Assembly (NCBI GenBank): GCA_905178155.1
Contig: CAJINV010000005.1
Location: forward strand, 3,044,833-3,108,832
Length of the DNA stretch: 64,000 nucleotides
Reading direction: 5' to 3'
Source: Amoebophrya sp. A120
Lineage: Eukaryota > Sar > Dinophyceae > Syndiniales > Amoebophryaceae
Part shown: positions 18,001 through 33,000 of the stretch, piece by piece
How the letters are laid out: each line of letters starts with the position of its first letter
Numbering within the stretch: the stretch's first letter is position 1
Position numbers and translations under genes: made by a program
The notes under the pieces: model-generated
What the model saw: only the letters and a program-made list of their open reading frames with translations
Databases searched by the model: none
Told to the model about the DNA's origin: nothing

Positions 18001-21000
18001 GCTATCGTATGTAAAAACGTCCCCACACCATACTTGTAATGCAGATCTGCATGCTGAAAATGTTTCTCATGCGGAGCCCCATGAGAAGCCTTTTCCATTC
18101 AAGTTTTGAAATTTGTCATGCTCCAATCAGCATGATATACTAGATCTGTGATGCTGCTAAGCTAACTGAAACAGCACTACACTACGAGTCGAAATTTGTC
18201 ATGCAAAACAGCCATGACATGTGGATTTGTCTAGCCGATTCCCCATCTTGACCATGGGGTCGGGACTTTTTTACATGGGATATCGGCCAGAAAATGTTCT
18301 GGAGCATGAACCTGACCGCGAGCAAGCCCGCGGATCCGCGAATGGTCTACAAGTTTGTCGTGAAACCCTTCCGGGACCCGGCGATGGCCATGCAGGAATT
18401 AGCCACAGGCAACACGGTCGGGACCGGTTTGGGCGCGACCGATCCGAGCGCGGGGATGGGGCGGGAGCAGAAAGCCGGGTTTCAGTTCCAAGTCACCGGC
18501 GCTGCTGGTGCTGCTCAGGGGTTAGCGTTGCTCTCCACCGAGGAAAGGTTCGACCCCGTAAGTGGGAGACCCAGGTACCCGGAGTTCGAGTGGCAGGGTG
18601 AGAATGAGCGAGATGTGGATCTTCAATATGGAGTCAACAACAACAATAAAAATTGGAGAAATAGGAACGGGCTAGTTTTGATGTCTGATGTGGACAAGTA
18701 CCAGCACAGGACGGATGTTGCCGGAGCGGAGAACAATCATATGCTGCTCGTGGAGGACGAACACTTTTCCCAACAGGCGGTAGAGTACGAGCGAAAAGTG
18801 AAAGTTGACCCCAAAACCGGCGAGGAGACCGAGGAGTTGATCCCGAAACTGGTAGATTCCCCGATGAAGCCGAAGCCGTTAGCTGCCCTGATGTTGTTGC
18901 AGGAAGAGGAAATAAGGGGAACAACTCTTGGAGATGATGTTCTTGAAAGAGCCGGCGGTGCTGGTAGAACAACAACCTCTGAAGATGATTTCATCTACAA
19001 CGAGGGAAGTGGTTCAGAATTGTTCCCCGATCATAGGGCGGACGAGTCAGGAAAAATGATCCCACACCTGCCGGAACTGAACCTGATACAAACGCAGTCG
19101 CTGTCTTTGAATAGCCAGGGGAGAACAAGAAGTACAACCAAGACCGCTGCAAGGACGACACAGTACCTTGTGAAGAACAAAACGCAGTGCTGTTTGTACA
19201 CGACCCGGTCGTTCTTCACGATCAAACTACTCGACCCCGCCTTGCCCCCGTTCCAAGGCATTCTGGTGGACACCTTCTATCAAATGTAAAAATGTCTGGG
19301 TCTGGAAGAATGGAAGGCTTGTCATGCTTGTCTGGCATGACCCATGATGCTTGCAATGCATGACCCAGCATCACAGATTTTTGGAAAGCTTCCTGATGCC
19401 ATTTCCGCATGACAAATGCCCTCCTCGCGTAGCACCAATGTGGCTCCTCTTGCTGGTCATGCAATACAGATCTTTTTAGAGTCCAAAGGTAGCATCACAA
19501 GTTCCAACTTCCCAGACCCAGACATTTTTACATTTGATACCTTCCCGAAAATCGCCAGTCTGACGAGCTTCGCGGAAATGGCGAGCAACTGGACGAGCCC
19601 GTACCTGGACAGCAGCGTCCGGATGGTGCGCGTGACCGCCGCGCAGCCGTTGCTCCGTATGCCGCTGATCGTCACCCTGGGGCTGCTCCTGGACGAGAAT
19701 TTGGCGATGATTGCGAGGGAGGACGACGCGAACGCAGATAAAGGGTACCAACTTGGGAAGGCGCGGTCTGTCGCGACGGCGCTGGGGATCAGCAGCTGGC
19801 GGGTGGAGTACGTGAATTCCATCTTTGGCCAAGCGACGCTGGGGGACGGGGAGCAGTCGTACTTGCACGAGTTCAAAGGGAAGGAACTGAAATTAGAAAA
19901 GAACAAAACCGACGGCACGGTCAAGTACGTGCGCCGACCGGAACACTTCAACGTGACTTCCGGCCCCCACTACGCGGGGCAGCGGCTCTCGCCCCACGGG
20001 CCGGAGTCGAGGGTGACGAAGTCCACCGTGCACGAGTTCCGGAAGGAGGCCGGGGGCTTCGGCCCGCACATGGCGCTGCTGCAGAAGGACGAAATGAGGA
20101 AGATTTACGTGCTAGATCCGCGCGTGGACAACAAACGCCCCCTTTTGATGGACACGAGGCAGGTCTACTCCCGGTTTGCCGTGCCCGCGTCCGCGCTGTC
20201 TTCCATCTCCGAGCCGGAGCTGCGCGAGCGGTTGTTGGACGCTTTTCAGTTGGAAATGCAGAAACCGGAGTACAGCTACCAGTCCTTGATCGGCGCCCGG
20301 CCGCGGATTTTGGAGATTTTGAGAATCGCGGTTTTTATCAAGGGCGACGATCGGCCCTTCACGTTGCCAGAATTCCAGCAGCTGGCTTTGAACACGACCA
20401 CCACCTCGACCACGACCAGTTCAGTTGTCGGCGCGAACTTGACAATCACAATCGACAACCACTGCGAAAGGAACCTGACGATCTGGCGCAGTCACAACTC
20501 CGGCCGGGAGGAATTTCTGAACTTGGCGCCCGGGACCGTGATCGCGGGGGTTGGCTGTGTGACGGACACCGGGCGAAACCCAACGGCTGACGGCTTTGAC
20601 AGCAGGAATAAAAACGATAACCTCTTCAGCCTAGACACCTACTCCGGGTCGACGGAATGTGAGTTACTCTACATCTCCGCCCCGAAACAGGACCCAACGT
20701 TAAGATCCGGCAGGTTCGAGCTGACCGCGTGCAGGTACCACGAGCAATCGATTCAAGCCGTGGAATGCACGGCCGGGAAGGTGTCAAGCAGTAACAACAC
20801 GATCTACACGTTGGACCAGGGAATTTCCTGGCTTTTTGGATTCAATTGTAGATCTCTATTACCGATCACGGATTACGGTGAGGTTGACAAGAACGATAAC
20901 CTGTTCAACAACGCGCAACAACCCGAGCAGTTTATCAAATGTAAAAATGTCTGGGTCTCGAAGATTGCCAGGTTTGTCATGCACATTTTGCATGACTCCT

Positions 21001-24000
21001 GATGTCTGTGATGCATGCCCTAGCATCACAGATTTTGTGAGGGCTTCCTGATGCCTATATCGCATGACAAATGCTCTTTCCGTGTAGCAAAACTTGGACT
21101 CTCTTTGCTGCCCAGGCAACACAGATTTTTTTAGAATCCAAAAGCAGCATGACAAGTTGGATTCTTCCAGACCCAGACATTTTTACAGTTGATACAGTTC
21201 TACCTGCAGCAAAACTACAGCAACGCCGCGGGTTTAGAGTGCGAGCAGATTCTATCACACAAGAAAACTGTTTCACTGTGATGGTTTTGCAAGATCTGCA
21301 TGACAAGTTTGTTACACATGACACAGAATATTTGCCATGCGCGCTTCCTAAGGGAAAATACAGCTAAAAATCCAATGTCTTGCATGTGTAGTAAGACAAA
21401 CGCATTTGCGTTCCGTTCCATGCATCACAAGTTCACAGTGAAGCAGTTTTTTCTTGCGATAGATCCTCGCTTCCTGGCCGCTGCAAGGGGTCTACTTGAA
21501 CGTGTCCGGGTCCTTTTATGGAAGCGTCAGGTTTGAAATCGACAAAGTTGAAACGATTTGCCATGCATAAAATGCAAGGCATGAAGTGCCTGCCTTGCCG
21601 GGACGGCAAGTGAGGCCGATTGTGAGCCTGTTTAAGGTTTGGGATAGAGCTGCTAAAGTAGCATGACAAACGACGCCTTCTGTCCCTGAACAGCGTGACA
21701 AATTGGATTCCGGTGCTCGGGAAACGTGTCATGCGCCGCTTTGAAATTGGGCTTTCAACTGGTGTCCGTTTTATGCATGACAAACTATTTTTTCAACTTT
21801 GACGATTTCGATCCTGCCACTCCCATACCTTTCAGGCGCACAACTGCAAGCGGGTGGAAAAACTGTCCCCCGAAGACGCGAAATCCGCCCGCGATTACGA
21901 CATCGCGGTGGACTATGAGGAGGTGGTATCCGGAAACGTGACGTCCTCTTTGGACCTCTCTGGTGACACCGCTTTCCTCGAGGCGCACGAACGAGCGTTC
22001 AAATTGGCCTGGAATTTGTTGACTGTGAAAACAAAAGCGGTGGAGATTCTGTGGGACAGTACGGAGACGGATTGGAACCGGGAGTTCGTCTACCAGCGAA
22101 GAATCCGGATGCACTACTCTGTGTCCGTTTACCCCAGAGTGTTCCAGAACCACGCACTGCACGCCGTCGGGCATCTGATGATCCAGCAGCAAACGGAGTC
22201 CGCGGTGGAGTCGTTGACGCATTTGGCAGGGTATTTATCCGAGTACCCGCCGCGGATCGTCAGGGTGCCGCATTTGCGCATCCTACCCGCCTGCGCCGCA
22301 ACCACGATCCGCCGGGTGTTCACGTTGAAGTTCGCGGTCACGGAGAGGATTTCCATCGTGGCAACTGGCGAGGACTTGCTCTCCTCCCCGGGTTACGTGT
22401 CAGCGCACGAGGCGGCGTTGGCGCAGTTGCTGGGGTTGACCGCTTTGGACATCACGTTGATGAACGTGCAGGTGCTGGGCGCGATGCCGGGGTTCGAAAT
22501 GAAGGAAAAGATGAAGATGGATATGATGAAAGTGCAGGACGTGGAGCTCTACTTTCACATCCGGGAGAACGCCTGCAGCAGCAACTTAGGCCCGCTGGAA
22601 GAGCTTGCCGTCAGGTTCCGGGTGCATTCCATCGCGGAGGCGTTCGCGATCCGGGACAAATGCGTTGCTGGTGGGTTTACTGAGAATCCATTTGGGAGTT
22701 TCGGAAAGAATCTTAAACCGGGTGAAAATATTAAGAATCAACCGGGAACAAGTACTTCTTCTGGAGAGAACAAAGAGCAAGACCTGCACCGCACCTACGC
22801 ACTGTCCGACGCGATCGACGACCCGACGCCGCAGTCCCCCTTCGGAAAAACCGTCGCCGCAGCGAAGAAATATCCCATGCAAAAACGTCCCCACCCCATA
22901 GTCAAGATGGGGATTTGGCTACACAAAGCCGGCATCTTTTGGCTGTCGCGCATGACAAGTTTAGGTTCGCCGTGTCATCGCGTTTAGCTATTGTAGGTGC
23001 ATCACAAATCGATCCCCTCAGGCTGATTCTAGCATGACAAACTGCCAGATAGCATTACAGAATGCTCCTCATGGGGCTCTGCATGACAAACGTGTGAGGC
23101 TTGCAGATTTCCATGACAGCTATGGGGTGGGGAGGTTTTTTTTCAGGATAAGAAGCCGCAGCCAGTTTTCAACAACGGCACTCTGAAACCGCCCGTGACC
23201 GAATTGTCTGTGGACGTCACCTATCAAATGCAAATATGTCTGGGTCTGGAAGAATGCAACTTGTCATGCTGTCTCTGGATCCGAAAAAAATCTGTATTGC
23301 GTGATCAGCAAGAGGCGTCCAGTTTGTGCTACACGGAGAGGGCATTTCTCATGTGGAATAGGCATCAGGAAGCCCTCTACAGATCTGTCATGCTAGGCCA
23401 TGCATTACAGGCATCAGGGGTCATGCAAAACAAAGCTTGCATCCTTCCAGACCCAGACACATTTGCATTCCATATCACCGCGGACGGCAAGCCGGGCGAC
23501 TGGTGTTGCGCGGAATTACGCAGGGGCTTGGAAGCGGAGCTGGGGTACGAGTTTTACCGCTATCTGCAGCAGTGGGCGGAGGGCACGAACCCGATAGACA
23601 GCGCGGTGAGGAATGCAGAGTTTGACAAATCCTCTCTTGCCGGAGCGGTAGAGGATTATGAGAGATTGAACGCGTCCAGCTCGATCACCACCTGGCATAT
23701 CAAATGTAAAAATGTCTGGGTCTGGAAGAATGCGACTTGTGATGCTAACTTTGGATTCTAAAAAAATATGTATTGCATGACCAGCAAGAAGCGCCCAGTT
23801 TGTGCTACGCGGGGAGGACATTTGTCATTCGGGGTAGGCATCAGGAAGGCCTCTAGAAATATGTGATGCTAGATCATGCATTACAGACATCCTGAGTCAT
23901 GCAAAATATGCATGACCCTTCCAGACCCAGACAATTTTACATTTGATATGGCACACGTACATGCTGAAACAGGGCGTCAAACGACCGTCGGACACAACAG

Positions 24001-27000
24001 AGCTGGAAGAATCCGCGAGGTTTGTCGACCGCAAGAAGGCGAACAAGAAGAAAATGCTGGTCGACACGGACTATCAACTGCAAAAATGTCTGGGTCTGGA
24101 GGAGTGCGAACTTGTGACGCGCATTTCACAACACATAAAAATCTCTCATGCATAGGCAGCAAAAGCTGCCCACTTGCACTTTCTGTCACCAAAATGTGGC
24201 ATTTGTCATGGGGATTCGGCATTGCGGAAGCTTCTCGAAATCTGTGGTGCTAGAGCTTCCATGCCAGACCTTATGCGTCATGCAAAAGCAGCATGACTCT
24301 TCCAGACCCAGACGTTTTTGCACTTGATACGGACTTCCCGCCCTGTGTTCTCGGTGCGGAGTTGACCTGGACGGGGTTGTTTGAACGGGGCCAGGCGGGC
24401 TTCATCGGGGAACGGTGCGCGGCGGCGGCCATGGAGAGCCGGGACCAGCAGAAGTCGCTCGCGGTTCTTTCCGGTATTGCGGACCAGCAGTTCGTGTCTA
24501 TTCGCGCGGCGCTGTGCGCGTCCACGCAGTGGCTCTGGGATGACGGGCGGCTGCGGGTTTTGGGCATGAACTGCCGCGACCAGATGGGCTACAGCGCGAA
24601 CGGGCTGAACGTCCCGGTCCAGATCGGCTCCTTCGCGGTCACGGACTGCGGCCGCTCCACGCCGGCGAGCTTTCGAAGTGGCTTGTGGCGGGAGGAAGGG
24701 AAGCAGAAGTGGTCGGTGGAATTGGAGCGGTGGTTCCAGCGCGCGGTGAAAACCCGCATTGGAAAAAAGTCCGCGAGCAAGCGGTTGCATCTGGACAGGT
24801 GTCGGAACTTGATCGCCACGACGGTCGCCGGGTTCGACGCCGGGGAGTTGCACGATATCGATTTGTATCAAATGCAAATATGTCTGGGTCTGGGAACTTG
24901 TGATGCTGAAGTGAGGATGACTGAAACGCTTTCGAATGCAGCCAAGCATGACAAGTTCTTGCAACGCTGTCTCATAGGTAACACGCATGACAAACTGCGT
25001 TTTTGCGTGACGAAGAACGCTGCGCGTTTGCTGGTCATGCAATACAGAGTTTCTTGGAATGTAAGACCAGCATCACAAGCTCACTTTTTCGAGACCCAGA
25101 CATTTTTGCATTTGATAATTTGTCCGACATTTACATGGACAACTGCGAGGAAATTGACTTTTCGGTGGAAAAAGACACCACGAACACCATGCGGGTCTCG
25201 GCGTACAACTGTGACAACATCCGACTCGAGTGGGGCCCGGAATCCCACCCCTTCAAAACCATCCCGATGTCCTGGCAGGGGAACGTCGACGGGCTGAATT
25301 GCCAGGGGGTCGTGGAAGTTCTCGCGGATAAGTTGTTCCCCGCAGACGAGATGAAAAACAAAACGGTCGACGTGAAAATTGACAAAACAAACAGCTTTTT
25401 CGACGTGAAATACTTGGAGGACCCGGGAATGGAGTTGAGCGTGAACAGCTGCGAACGCGCGGAAATCTCCTCCCCGGTGAGCCAGGGAAATCTGTCGAAA
25501 ACGGTGCTGGAGAACTTGCAAGACGCAACTCTAGTCGCGATGGGCTGCAGAAGCTTGAATCACACCGGTGTCGGACCAGATTTAGTGCCGTTTTACGAGG
25601 ACGCGAGCGCCAAAGCGGCGTTCTTACAGATGAGAGCGGAAGCTGCTGGTGGTGCACGTTCATCTGCTTCTTTTTCATCCGGAGGTGAGGACAAGCAGAA
25701 GACGAGTCGTGAAAGAACGTATCAAGAAGAGTTTGGATTCAAAAAATCTTCCCAGTTGCCTTTCAGCGACGCTTTGTCTGAACGCGAGCAGTTCGGGATG
25801 GATCAGTATGAGGATTACCAGGTGACCACGGACCTATTGCACCAACAACTAGTTCAGCAGATGAACGCGTCGTCGCAAGTGGCCGGTCAAGTGATGACCT
25901 ATCAAATGCAAAAATGTCTGGGTCTGGAAGAATGCAAGTTTGTCATGCTTGTTTGGCATGAGTCGAGAATCTGTGTTGCATAGGCACGAAAAGGCCGTCT
26001 TACGTGTCATGCAAAAACGCAGTTTGCCATGCGGAATGTGCAAGACATGACAGCCAAAAAATTTGTCATGCATAGCTGCGTATTGCAGTGCGTCTGCCAT
26101 TTACTTTGAGCATTACAAGTTTCCAGACCCAGACATTTTTGCAATCGATATGACCATGAACTTCGCGTTTCACCCACTCCGGTTTGATTTAACCGGTCGC
26201 GACTGCAAGTCGATTGAGATCCGTTACAGCAAGAAAGACCAGTCGTTTGTTGCGAACAGCCTCGCCGCCATCGAGGCGCCGCAGGGGGAGTTACGGAAGG
26301 GGCCGTTTTACCGGGCCGCGCACCGGAAAGAGTCCTACATGTGCAGTCGCGGGGACTTTCAATTTTCCAATTGCACCGCCTCGACCATCACTCCCGGGCC
26401 GAGATTCGCGGAGCAAGGCCAGTGCTACAAGCGGATGAATCCGCGGGGAGTGGCCAGTGTGATGATCGTGGACACGAAGCGGGCGCCGCGGGAGGTGAAG
26501 TCCTTCGGCGCCAGCATGGAGGGGAGAAAGTGTAAGGGGATCCTCATTTACGACTCCCTGGACCAGAAACTTCTGGTCAAAATGGACCAAATCGCGCACA
26601 AGGACAGAATCGCGGTGGTCGCGGCCGGGTGTAAAAAGACGGAGGAAAAAGTCGACCCCTTGTACGGCTTGTTCGCCAACCTGACGGGGAGAAGCTGCGC
26701 CGAGGTGCAGGTGCTGCGGAAGGACCAGGACCCGATTGTCCGGAAAGATGTGGAGTTGCAATTGACCCACTGCGCGTTACCGTTGACAGAGCCGGACGAG
26801 CAGGCGCAGTCCCTGGTCTTCGGCGCCGCGAGGTGCGAATTGGTCTCGGTCATCTCGCAGCGGTTTGGCCGCGAAACGAATTTGGCGAACCCGGGCGGGG
26901 TTGTCGGGATCGCGGCGATGGACTGTTTGGAAGTAGTGAAGCGGTCGAATTTAACGATGGTGACGGATCCGAACCTGACCTCCACGCGGATCTATCAAAT

Positions 27001-30000
27001 GTAAAAATGTCTGGGTCTGGAAGAATGCAAGTTGTCATGCTACGTCCGAATCATGCAAAAATCTGTGTTGCATGAGTGCCAAAAGCTGTCCACTCTTGAC
27101 CAAGTTGGGAGGGAGTTTCTCATGCAGGATAGGCATGAAAGAGACCCCACAGACTTTGTCATGCTAGGTCCCGCATTCCAGACCTCAAGGGTCATGGAAA
27201 ACCTGCATGACAAGTTCGCACTCTTCCAGACCCAGACACTTTTACAGTTGATAGGATCGACGGGGATCTGATTTACAACGACACGGACTTGCCCATGGTG
27301 AATCTCACCGCGATATCAGATGTAAAAATGTCTGGGTCTGGAAAAGTGCAACTTGTCATGCTAAATCTGAATCATGTAAAAATCTGCGTTGCGTGATTAC
27401 CAAAAGCTTTCCACTTTTGACCTAATCGAGAGGCAGTTTCTCATGCAGGAGAGGCATGATAGACCTAACGCAGAATCTGTCATGCTATGTCCTACATACC
27501 AGCCCTCATGGGTCATGGAAAACCTGCATGACAGGTCTGTCATTCTTCCAGACCCAGACATTTTTGCAGTTGATACGCGAAGAGGTGCCGCGAGGTGACG
27601 GTGGACCCGGTGGCGGACGGGAGTAGATTGTCGCGGAGGGATGCGACGATCGAAACGATCAATTGCGCAAACGCGACGATTGAAACGTCTGGCTTATCGC
27701 AATCCGCGCTTTCGCTCCTGTTGCTGAAGCGAAAACAAGACCCGAAAGGTTCGATCTCCACGGAAAAGACCGCCGAAAGGAGAAACACCAAGCCCCCGGT
27801 GTCCACCGCTATCGAGGTGGAAACGTGCCGCGAAATTTGGGTGCAGGAGGACCGACCTTGGTCGGAGCGGCAGAAAATCCGGGACGTGACGGCGACGGTG
27901 GAAGGCGTCAACTGCGCTTCGCTGGATCACAAAGTCGGCCCACTAGGGATGAACATGAACCTGACGAACTGCAGTCGCATGGTGATGAAAGTGGAAACGC
28001 CTCCAGTTTCCGGAAAGGATTTCACGTCGGTGTTTTCCAGAGGCGGGACGTACAGTTTGAGCCCGCTGGAGTTCACCAACGCAAGCGCGGGGTTGACCGC
28101 CTGTCTGAACTCGACGATTTTGCGCGTGACCCCAGAAGAGCAGAACCAAAAGAACTCCAAAGCGATCATCGTGAAGCAGCAGACGGTTGAAGAGAAGTTC
28201 CAGATCCAAAACGTCGCGTATGAGATCAAGAACTGCAAACGGATCGGAGTGGAGTCGGAGATGGTGAACCGCGATATGGACGAGGTGCAGGACGCAGCGG
28301 ACGCGGTCATTTACGCGAGGAACTGCATGCGGTTGACGCACATCAACGGGTCCGACGGCGTTTCTCTTCGGGGTAGGGACTGCCGGGAGGTTTTGGTCAC
28401 TTTCCCCCGTGACGCCCCCGAACCGGTCGACACCGAGCCGTACGAGCTGCACGCGAAAAGGTTTCCGATCACGGACAACCGCACGAAAATCGTCTACGAC
28501 AAGTACAGCAAGGAAACGAGCTACGTGCCGTTTGTCGACATTTCCGTCACCGTGAACCCGAAGCCGCTGAAGTTACTGAACGCGGAGTTGACGCTATGCC
28601 GAGTGGGGGGTTTCATCGCGGTTGGGTGTGAGTCTTCGTCGTCCATCGCGACGCCGCTGAACTACACAAGGAAGTACAAAACGGACAACGACGTGAACCC
28701 TATTGTCGAGGAGATGATCGACGCGCGAACTTTGTGTAGCACGACTACCGCCCCGCCGATCCCGAGCCTGTACGCCGAGGGGTGCGACGCGATGTGCGTG
28801 TCCCCGACGAAACTCTACCCGGCGGGAATCATCACCCCGGGCCAGGCCGCGAACTACTACAATAAACAGGCGGTAAAGGCGCTGCAAGCCGGGCCGAAAC
28901 CTCTGCCAAAGGGGTCGAGCATCCCCTTCTCGAAGGCGTTGCCGTTTGGGAAGGTCGGGCCCGTGCAGTGGACGCTGAAGCAGCCGCCACCTCCTGCTCC
29001 GGGAGGGCCTGGTGGGGTGGCTGGGGTGGCGGGTGCAGCTCAAACACCAACCGGTAGTACGACACCGAAGAAACCGTTTTTCCTGCAAGAGGTGTACGAC
29101 CCGCAGACAGAGAAACTCGAGAAGCAGCAAGTTTACATCAAACCCGAATCGGCTTTAGGGGTTGTGCTGCAGGAGCGGGCGAGGGAGTTGTACCAAAAGC
29201 AGCCGTTGCGGCAACATATCAAATGCAAAAATGTCTGGGTCTGGAAGGATGTAACCTGTGATGCGCATTTCAGAACACACAAAAATCTCTCGTGCATAGG
29301 TAGCAAAAGCTGCTCACTTTCTGTCACCAAAATGGGGGATTTGTCATGCGGGTTCGGCATTGCGGAGGCTTCTCGAAACCTGTGATGCTAGAGCTTCCAT
29401 GCCAGACCTTCTGTGTCATGCAGAAACAGCATGACTCTTCCAGACCCAGACACTTTTACATTTCATGCAACACGGGGCGGCAGGACCTCGTCCGGGAGAG
29501 CAGCCGTTCCGCGTTGGAAAGTTTTCTGGTAGTTCAACGTCGGCGCAACAAGGAGAGATGAGGGTGAGCTACGAGAGAAATGCAGCTGGTGCTCAAGGAG
29601 CGCATGAGCAACGTGATGGCGGTCGTGCAGCAGGTAGTACCACTCCTGAAGAAATGTCTTTGTTACAAATGCAGGAAACCGAAACCGAGCCGCCGCAGGA
29701 GGAAGTAGACGATGAGGGTAATGTGGTTGAGGACCCGTACCCGGAGGAGAAAGACACCGAAGCCGAGCAGTGGCAGGAACTGCTGCAAGCCGAGTTGCAA
29801 AGGTTCGGAGAGCAGCAGAAGGAAGTGCAGGCACCGGCAGCGGGCAGTAACACATCAAATCAATCTTCAACCAACACAACGTTCGCTATCGGCGTGGACC
29901 CCTTGACGGTTCTAAATCAGTCGAAGTTGCATTTCGGCCCTGACCCCGGCACTAAAGATCCGAAGGGGGTCATAGTCGTGCCCGTGGGTGGGGAAAGAGT

Positions 30001-33000
30001 TCTCGCGAACCCGACGGACGCGACGGGGGACCTGTCCGCCGCCATGAAGGAGCTGTACAACGAAAACGCGAAAGACGGCCCTTTTGTGAAAATCAACGGC
30101 ACCAGTCGCGTGCAGTTCAAGCCGTATAGTAAGTACTTTGAATTCAAACCCCCGACGAAGAAAACAAGACTTAACCTCTACCTCCCCCCGCCCGCAAAAT
30201 TTCAGCCCGCGACCGGAAAACCTTTCGCCGTCCGACTGATGTGGCAGAAACTCTGTCCGCCCGGGACAGACTACTTGTCTTTCATTGGCCGAAAATCCGT
30301 CTTCGAGGGGTTTGACTGCGAGGACGCGTACCATGAGGAGGTGGTGATGCGGAAGAAAAACAGCCCTTTGGGGATGAATGTGTACGGGAGTAAATGCAAG
30401 AAAATGGAGATCAAAAAGCTGGTCGGCCGAGCGGATTTGCCGCTGCACTACCGGTATTTAAGATCCGGCGACTTCTTCCTCCACGATTGTAGGAATAGCA
30501 CGATCCAATCCTTCGGCCCCCAGGTGGTGACCAAGGAGAAGAAATTCTCCGCGACGACAAAGGGGGCGAAAGTAGGGACGCAGCTGTCCAAATCGAAGTT
30601 AATCCGCGCGGAGGACAACTCCATCGCGGTTTCGAAATGTCGGCGGGTGCGGGTTTGGGACGAGGTGAACGGCACCCGGTACCTGGACGAGTTCAAGGGG
30701 TCGTTTCTCGTCGAGACGGAAAAATGCAGAAAGGTCGACACCTTCACCCGCTCGCTCAACTCGCTGCCGAAGGCGGGAAGAGAGTATTTGATGAACGAGG
30801 TTTATCAAAATCAGAAGCTGAACAGCACGGTTATGCTGTGTAAAAACATCCCCACACCAGAGTCAAGATGGGGATTTTGCAACACAAACCTAGAACTTTT
30901 GGGGGTCACGCATCACAAGTCGCAGTCCGTAGTGTAGTGCAGGTTCGCGAGGCCAGCTGCATCAGAAATCCATCTGCTCATCCTGTTCACAGCATTACAA
31001 ATTCCAAAACGAGACTAAAAATGCCTCTCCTGGCGATGCGCATTACAAATGTTCCTGTCATTGCAAATCTGCATGACAACTCTGGTGTGGCGAAAACAGA
31101 GTTGGAATATAGTGGCCGGGAGATGATGGTGATGGCACTTAGGTGTCCGCCTGACCCACCCGCCCTGCGTCTCAGTCCATCTGCGGCTATGGCACAATGG
31201 GGGGGCAAAGTGCGTCGCATTTTGTTTAGCATGACAACTCTGGTGTGGGGACGTTTTTACACAGGATAACGGTGGTGATGACGTTATCTGGCACCGAGTG
31301 CCGAACCATCGTGGTGCAATCGATCGACGACGTCGAGAACACGCCGCCCTATTGTGCCGCGCGGGGTGCGAACTTTGAGTTACTGGATTGTGTCAACATG
31401 GTGTCTCGGCCGCGCGATCAAGCAACCCCGGTCATGCAGACTTGCCAATTAGACGTCGTAACGAAGTGGAAGAACACGACCGGGGTCTCCTTCACGGAAG
31501 CGAAGTGCAGCGACTTGATCGTGACGAGTCTCCCCGCAACGAGCTCGTCATTTGGCTTGAAAATGAAGGAGCAATCGATCAAGAACGTGGAGGCGATTTA
31601 TCAAATGCAAAAGCATCGCACTCGTACTAATCGCAGACACGCATGACAGATCTGATTCCGAAGGTAAATCAGCATGACAAATTCCATTTTACATTCCGAG
31701 GAAATTTGTCATGCGATTTATACTAGTACGATACTTTTGCAATGCATACGATTTATCTGGAAGCGATGGACTGCGGCCCGGAGTTCAAGGGGTCGGAGGA
31801 AATCAAGGGCGCTTTGGACATTTCCGGCACGACGTGCGCGCAAATCCGGATCTGGAAGGGGGGAAAGGAACAGGAGGAAAAAGTGGAAGGCTGGATGTTC
31901 GAAAACAAAATGCTTCCCTACCGGCCGAAGGCGCTGCAATTCCCCGGGCACTTCAAGATGAAGGGCTGCGTGGGGTCGTCCACGACGAAAACGTTGGAGA
32001 ACCAGTGGGTGCCGGACGTCCCGCCGCCCTTCTGCGCCGCGGACTGCCTCAGCGTCCGAGCGGGGTTTTACTCCTATCTTTCCCTACCGAAGGGGCCGCG
32101 GGACGTGGATTTAAGTAGGGAGAAAGTCTTCAACGACACGGTTTCGGAATGTTTAGCCACGGCGTTTGACTTTCCGAAGTCAGCAGTGCGGTTCGAAAAA
32201 GTTTACTTCCTCTACCCCTTACCCCCAAGAAAGGAGTTTGACTGGTGGAAGACAGAACTGCGTTGGGAGAAAGTGTCCGAGAAAGACGCGGAGAAGTGGG
32301 GGTTGACCGATCTGCCCGATATATCGCAAGAAAAAAACTATGTGAGTGTAAGTCTGTGATGCAGAACGTGCGAAACTGTTACACTTGTCATGCTGGACAT
32401 GCACCAGAGGCAATTTCCGTGCGTGTTTTCACGTACTAGCTACGCATGACAGGTTTTCTGTGTCATGCAGAGCAAACTTGTGATGCTATTCCTCCAAAAA
32501 ACTTACACTTACACAGTTCTTTTCCTGGATACGATACCTACACGTGGAAGAAGGTGAAAACGGTGCACATGAACGCGAACACGACGCTACAAATGGGAAA
32601 CTTGACGAACAGTGCAAACGGGAGCAACAAGACCGGGTTTTTATTGCTGGAGACCAACGACGTCATGGAGGAGGAGCAGCAACATCAAATGCCCTCTCAG
32701 GTCGTGGAAGAAGATCAGATGTTGAAAAAATCTTTGGGTGTAGAAGTGTATGGTGACGAGGAACAAGTACTAGATGCAGGCCAAGGCGAAGGTAGTTCTG
32801 ATGAAGATTCGGACATGACTTTGGAGGGAGAAGCGCTCTACGGTGCAGATTTTGCTGCTGTTTCTAGTCGTGCAAAGAACAAGCCGCGCGGGGGCATAGG
32901 TGGTCGTGGACAGCAGGAGCAACGCCAGCCGGTGGAAGAGGATCTCGAAGAACGGGCTGGCTTTGTTGAGCAGGACAACTCCGAGGAGGACGAAAAAGAG

